Source: Bin87 sp964347975 (GTDB taxonomy: Bacteria > Chloroflexota > Dehalococcoidia > Lucifugimonadales > UBA3495). Taken from it: 9,365 nucleotides of DNA. Below, piece after piece: positions 5,960-9,365 of this stretch (position 1 is its first letter; each line of letters begins with the position of its first letter). A program made the position numbers and the translations under genes. The notes under the pieces are model-generated. The model saw only the letters and a program-made list of their open reading frames with translations, made no database searches and had not been told where the DNA came from. The stretch covers positions 1 to 9,365 of the forward strand of contig CAYGAY010000065.1 of the NCBI GenBank assembly GCA_964347975.1. The letters are read 5' to 3'.

Positions 5960-8900
5960 TAGTCCAGCCCCAGCCGCCGGTACACTTCTTCCGCCGGTAT
6001 AGTTTTACCCGCCGCGGCCTCTGCTATGGACTGTTCCAACCCTGCGAGGAATTCCTCAGTGAACTCCAGCCCCTCGTCCGGGTCGATCTCCGTCCACAGA
6101 TCCAGATCGCCCACGATGCGCGTGGTGGCGACGCTCACCGCGCAGACCCGCGCCAGCAGGTCGATGACCCGCTCTTTGTGGTCGGCGAAGCGGTAGGCGT
6201 TGAAGCGTTCGCGGATGGTGGGATCCCGCGGCTTGCGCTCCTTGTACTGGTCCAGAACCCATTCCAGGGCGGAGCGGCTGCCGAGTTCGTACCACCAGGC
6301 TTCGTTGGGGATGCCGGCCAGGGTGGTCCGGTCGTCCAGGATGATGCGGTTGCGCTCTTTATCGGCGCGGAGGATGGCGCGTGTTGGCGTTACGCCGTCC
6401 TGGTCCTGCCTTTCCAGCGGCCACGGCTCCGCCGTCTCGAAGCCCAGGTGCAGGTCCAGCAGTTCCCGGCCCTGGCCGGCCCACCAGTGGAAATCCGGCT
6501 GGAAATAGACGCGGGGGAACTCGCGGCGCAGGTCAATCTCGTAGCGCTGGCGGTAGGCCGGGTCGTGGAGCATGGCGTAGGTGTAGGCGAAGATGTCCTC
6601 GGCGGTGATGCTGTCATCGCCGTAATGCTCCCGGAACTGGCCCAGCCCCCACTCGGTGATGTTGCTGACCCGCTCGCCGTCCGCCGTGTAGCGGTAGAGG
6701 GGGAGGCATTGGGTTTTTTCAAGCAAGTCCAACGAATGCACTTGGTCAGTCGCTAGCGCTTGGAATGGTTTGCTGGATGAAGTTCCAGACAAGCAGATTG
6801 TTATATTCTGACCCGGAGTACCGCCTGGGAATATCAGCGGAATCTGATATTGCATTTCGTTCAATCGTTGATTGAAATACAGAGGCTTTTTCACGAAAGG
6901 ACGATATAGCGTTTCACAAACGCTACTCCTGTCGAAAACGTTAGACATATCCAACCGCAATTGGCGTTTGAGATCCCGGCTCCACTTGATATTGGTGCCA
7001 AGAACGCTGTCGTCAACGTCTTTGCCGCCATGTTCAGCGCGGCTTTCTTCGTATTCGCCGATAAATGCGCGAACTTTCCTACCCAAGTGATCCAAGTCAA
7101 AGTCATAAACCCATTCATCGCGGCTTGTTATCACGCCGAGCGAATACAGCCGGAAAACCGCCTGCTCATCGGCAACGGTTTTGGCCAGCTTGGTCTCCCG
7201 GTTCGCAAGGGGCATAAGTTGCTGAAAAGCGCCGTCGCTCTGATTGAGCCACTGCCCGTTGGTATCAGGGGTAATCTCGGAGAAGGCGAAATTGGCAAGG
7301 GTTTTGTCCTTGATGTAATTAGCCTTGTCGGGCGCTTTGAGATAGGGCCGGACGTCGTTGTAATACACTTTGAATCCGTCGGCATCTTTGCGGCGAACCA
7401 GGAAGTAGATGGCGACGCCGACGCGGATCTTGTCGTCAAAGACGTTGCCGCCCTCCTGCCGCCGGCGTTCCCCGCTGGTGCGGGCGTTGCCCTTCAGGTC
7501 AATCGCCCAAAGCTCGTTGAATTCCTCGGCAATCACCTTGCGGAAGCCGTCGTCCTGCCGGGCGTCCAGAAAGGCGCTGTTGCTGACGAAACCGATAATC
7601 CCATCATCCGCCAGACGGTCACTGGCCCAGCGGATAAACCGCTTGTACATATCGTACTGCTTGGTTTTCTGGGCGGTGCTGGCGGCGATGTAGGTCTCGC
7701 GGATGCGGCGGTCTATCTCTGGATATTCCCGGTTCTTGTTGTTGTCGTTTTCGTTCTGCTGGTTGGCGTTGTACGGCGGGTTGCCGATGATTACGCTGAT
7801 GGGCTGCTCGTTCTGTTCCTGCACCCGCATCCAGTTTTCCTCGGAGAGGCCGCCCAGGTTGAAGGCGGCTTGGCGGGTTACCGCGCCGCCGCTTGCTCCC
7901 GCGCCCTGCCAGTCCATGTTGTCCAGCGTATCGACGAAGCAGAGGTTGGGGAACTCCAGGTAGCGGCCGGTGCGCTCCTGGTAGGTGTACTCGATGTTGA
8001 GGTTGGCGATGTAGTAAGGGAGGATGGCGACCTCGTTGGCGTAGATTTCGTTTTGGTACTTGCGCTCCAGCCGGTCGATGGGCAGGTAGTTGATGAGATT
8101 GGTGATAAACGTGCCGGTGCCGGTGGCCGGGTCGAGGATGCGCACGTGGTCGTCGGCCAGGGTCTTGCCGAAGTGCTTTTGCAGCAGATGGTCCGTGCCC
8201 CGGATGATGAAATCGACGACCTCGTTGGGGGTATAGACGACGCCGAGACGGTCGGCGGCGGCCGGGTTGTAAGCCTGATAGAAGTCCTCGTAGATGGCCT
8301 TGAGGAACTGCTGCTTTTCGGCGTAGTCGGCGATTTCGTCGGCGGTGCGGCCGATGGCGGCGTAGTAGGCGCGCAGGCGGTCGATGGCCGCGCGGCGGAC
8401 CGGGCCGGTGAAGAAGGTCTGGGCCAGGGCGTCCAGCTGGCGGGCGACGTTGTTCTCGCGGTGGAACTGGACGTTGGAGAAGACGCGGAGGAAGATGTCC
8501 TCGGTGAGGATGTGCTGCAACAGCATCTCGCGGACGTCGGCGTCGGAGACGTCGGGGCTGATGGAGCGTCGGCAGAGGTTGAGGAAGAGGGCGGCGGCGT
8601 CCTGGTAGTCGGGGTTGCTGGCCTCGGCGTCGGCGACGGTGGCGCGGAGGTTATCGAGGACGGCGGGGAGGTCGGCCTTGAACTGCTGGCGGGCCTGGCG
8701 GAACTCGGCGATCTCGGGGAGCTCGTAGTCGAGGAAGCGGCGGATGAGGCGATGGAGAGCGGACGGGTTCACCATATCGACCCGCATGGCCTCCTGGCGG
8801 TTCTGGAAGAGGACGGCGGTCTGGGAGTCCTCGAAGATGATGTTGTCGCGGGGGTAGCCGCGGTTGAACTTGGCCTGGATTTCGGCGTCCAGGTCGTCGT

Positions 8901-9144
8901 GGGTGTCCTTGGCCTCCCAGTAACCCCGGGCCATGCGCAGGGAGTCTTTGACGGTGCCGTCGGGGACCAGGTCGCCCGTCCGCAGTTCGGGCACCAGGGC
9001 CAGCCGTTCCCGGTGATCAGCGCAGTAGGCGGCCAGGCAGTTCTGAAAGGCCGGGCGGATGTTCAGCTCGCGGTCGGAGCCGCCGAACTGGACGAGGCGC
9101 TCCAAGTCGGCGCGGTAGCGATCTATGTGGGGGTAGGTGGGCAT
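5959..9144 (-). CDS. Single-chain restriction-modification enzyme (type ISP/IIG-like) with C-terminal antitoxin tail
   Basis: A 1061-aa protein. The N-terminal domain has a PD-(D/E)XK nuclease signature: P61-D62 (VPDGT) and E77-A-K79 (GYWEAKD). A helical connector follows (about 130-290). The gamma-class N6-adenine methyltransferase core has motif X (GVVYTPNEVVDF, 301-312), motif I (DPATGTGTF, 338-346) and motif IV (NPPY, 455-458). A long specificity region (about 590-1012) ends like type ISP C-terminal domains (SALEWVLDQY, then VSVATTRIV at 1003-1011). I see no Walker A or DEAD/DEAH box, and classic type ISP enzymes (about 1,600 aa) carry a helicase, so the layout is closer to type IIG. It should methylate and cut one target sequence. 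Residues 1021-1061 match the C-terminal half of the nearby antitoxin, and the stop overlaps a toxin start. ATG at 9144 has no clear ribosome site; the frame stays open upstream through the 10-bp repeats, but no ATG, GTG or TTG is in frame there. Confidence 0.92.
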   Translation of the reverse strand: MPTYPHIDRYRADLERLVQFGGSDRELNIRPAFQNCLAAYCADHRERLALVPELRTGDLVPDGTVKDSLRMARGYWEAKDTHDDLDAEIQAKFNRGYPRDNIIFEDSQTAVLFQNRQEAMRVDMVNPSALHRLIRRFLDYELPEIAEFRQARQQFKADLPAVLDNLRATVADAEASNPDYQDAAALFLNLCRRSISPDVSDADVREMLLQHILTEDIFLRVFSNVQFHRENNVARQLDALAQTFFTGPVRRAAIDRLRAYYAAIGRTADEIADYAEKQQFLKAIYEDFYQAYNPAAADRLGVVYTPNEVVDFIIRGTDHLLQKHFGKTLADDHVRILDPATGTGTFITNLINYLPIDRLERKYQNEIYANEVAILPYYIANLNIEYTYQERTGRYLEFPNLCFVDTLDNMDWQGAGASGGAVTRQAAFNLGGLSEENWMRVQEQNEQPISVIIGNPPYNANQQNENDNNKNREYPEIDRRIRETYIAASTAQKTKQYDMYKRFIRWASDRLADDGIIGFVSNSAFLDARQDDGFRKVIAEEFNELWAIDLKGNARTSGERRRQEGGNVFDDKIRVGVAIYFLVRRKDADGFKVYYNDVRPYLKAPDKANYIKDKTLANFAFSEITPDTNGQWLNQSDGAFQQLMPLANRETKLAKTVADEQAVFRLYSLGVITSRDEWVYDFDLDHLGRKVRAFIGEYEESRAEHGGKDVDDSVLGTNIKWSRDLKRQLRLDMSNVFDRSSVCETLYRPFVKKPLYFNQRLNEMQYQIPLIFPGGTPGQNITICLSGTSSSKPFQALATDQVHSLDLLEKTQCLPLYRYTADGERVSNITEWGLGQFREHYGDDSITAEDIFAYTYAMLHDPAYRQRYEIDLRREFPRVYFQPDFHWWAGQGRELLDLHLGFETAEPWPLERQDQDGVTPTRAILRADKERNRIILDDRTTLAGIPNEAWWYELGSRSALEWVLDQYKERKPRDPTIRERFNAYRFADHKERVIDLLARVCAVSVATTRIVGDLDLWTEIDPDEGLEFTEEFLAGLEQSIAEAAAGKTIPAEEVYRRLGLD
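5962..6084 (-). other. Antitoxin-like toxin-binding domain fused to the restriction enzyme C-terminus
   Basis: Residues 1021-1061 of the restriction enzyme align with residues 34-73 of the free antitoxin at 5414-5635. Shared segments are GLE, EF(L/V)A, an acidic helix, and the end TIPAEEVYRR(L/M)GLD, with a gap of about two residues. The free antitoxin's N-terminal helix (10-34) is absent, replaced by the enzyme body. In-frame GTG codons at 6112-6114 (residue 1011) and residue 1003 could in theory start a separate peptide, but neither has a ribosome site, so a fused product is more likely. The homology is seen directly; toxin neutralisation by the fused tail is inferred. Confidence 0.85.
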
Positions 9145-9151
9145 GGTATCA

Positions 9152-9157
9152 ATTATG
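9152..9157 (-). promoter_or_regulatory. Possible -10 box for a leaderless restriction-gene transcript
   Basis: CATAAT on the minus strand matches 5 of 6 of the -10 consensus and ends 7 nt before the ATG at 9144, so transcription would start at or next to the start codon. The absence of a ribosome site before that ATG fits a leaderless mRNA. No acceptable -35 box lies at 16-18 nt; the upstream sequence there is GC-rich. Weak evidence. Confidence 0.25.
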
Positions 9158-9210
9158 CAGACAGCGCAGCCGGCGGCGTCGGACCAGGAAACGGCGAGAA
9201 ATAACGAGCT

Positions 9211-9365
9211 GATTGAACGTGATTGAACGCGATTGAACGTGATTGAACGCGATTGAACGCGATTGAACGTGATTGAACGCGATTGAACGCGATTGAACGC
9301 GATTGAACGCGATTGAACGTGATTGAACGCGATTGAACGTGATTGAACGCGATTGAACGCGATTG
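9211..9365. repeat. Array of 10-bp tandem repeats upstream of the restriction gene, cut by the window end
   Basis: Fifteen complete units of GATTGAACG(C/T) and half of a sixteenth, without indels. Only the last base varies: T in units 1, 3, 6, 11 and 13, C in the others. The pattern groups into three 50-bp blocks (TCTCC, TCCCC, TCTCC), suggesting that 50-bp segments were copied. Each unit has TGA on the plus strand, closing all three frames, while the minus strand is open in all frames. It starts 66 bp upstream of the restriction gene ATG. With a 10-bp period the units fall on nearly the same DNA face. It has no spacers, so it is not a CRISPR array. Confidence 0.97.

Noticed and set aside
6961..9204. 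A 747-codon plus-strand frame
   Set aside because: It is antisense to the restriction enzyme. Its product is a low-complexity G/V/D/E-rich string typical of the complement of a GC-rich gene, while the minus-strand product has clear nuclease and methyltransferase motifs.
9211..9365. CRISPR array
   Set aside because: The units are 10 bp, directly adjacent, with no spacers and no cas genes.

Overview
The window looks like bacterial DNA of the phylum Chloroflexota, probably a Dehalococcoidia or SAR202-like lineage. This rests on the partial 16S gene at the left edge: the stretch after the universal 338 site reads CAGCAGCAGGGAATCTTGGG, and the region just before E. coli position 926 closely resembles Dehalococcoides 16S as I remember it. 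No database search was possible. GC content is high throughout. The window starts inside 16S and stops inside a tandem repeat, two places where assemblies commonly break, so this may be a whole contig from a metagenome or draft genome.

Left part (1-1271). The minus strand carries the first ~905 nt of 16S rRNA, preceded by an rRNA leader with a boxB-like hairpin and boxA, and a near-consensus sigma-70 promoter. A decayed copy of a palindromic intergenic repeat follows. Nothing clear is visible between 1155 and 1259.

Middle left (1272-2824). Two plus-strand genes, an enolase-superfamily (mandelate racemase-like) enzyme and a small NIPSNAP-family protein, form a likely two-gene operon. It ends at a long palindromic repeat that separates it from genes converging from the right.

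Right part (2828-9144, minus strand). Nine genes lie in one direction with gaps of 60 nt or less. In transcription order they are: a 1061-aa single-chain restriction-modification enzyme; a RelE/ParE toxin; an antitoxin; a second RelE/ParE toxin; a 52-aa small protein; two identical tandem copies of a Uma2-family nuclease gene; a GNAT acetyltransferase; and a pyridoxamine-phosphate-oxidase-like flavoprotein. Upstream of the restriction gene is an array of at least fifteen 10-bp units.

Main finding: the restriction-modification enzyme has no antitoxin gene beside it, but its last ~41 residues are homologous to the C-terminal toxin-binding half of the free antitoxin in the neighbouring toxin-antitoxin pair. 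It also overlaps its own RelE-family toxin by one base, as that antitoxin overlaps its toxin. The restriction enzyme therefore appears to carry the antidote to a toxin encoded immediately downstream, which would make a toxin-guarded defence system. The two toxins are themselves paralogues (about 55% identical by hand alignment), so the locus probably grew by duplication and fusion of one toxin-antitoxin family.
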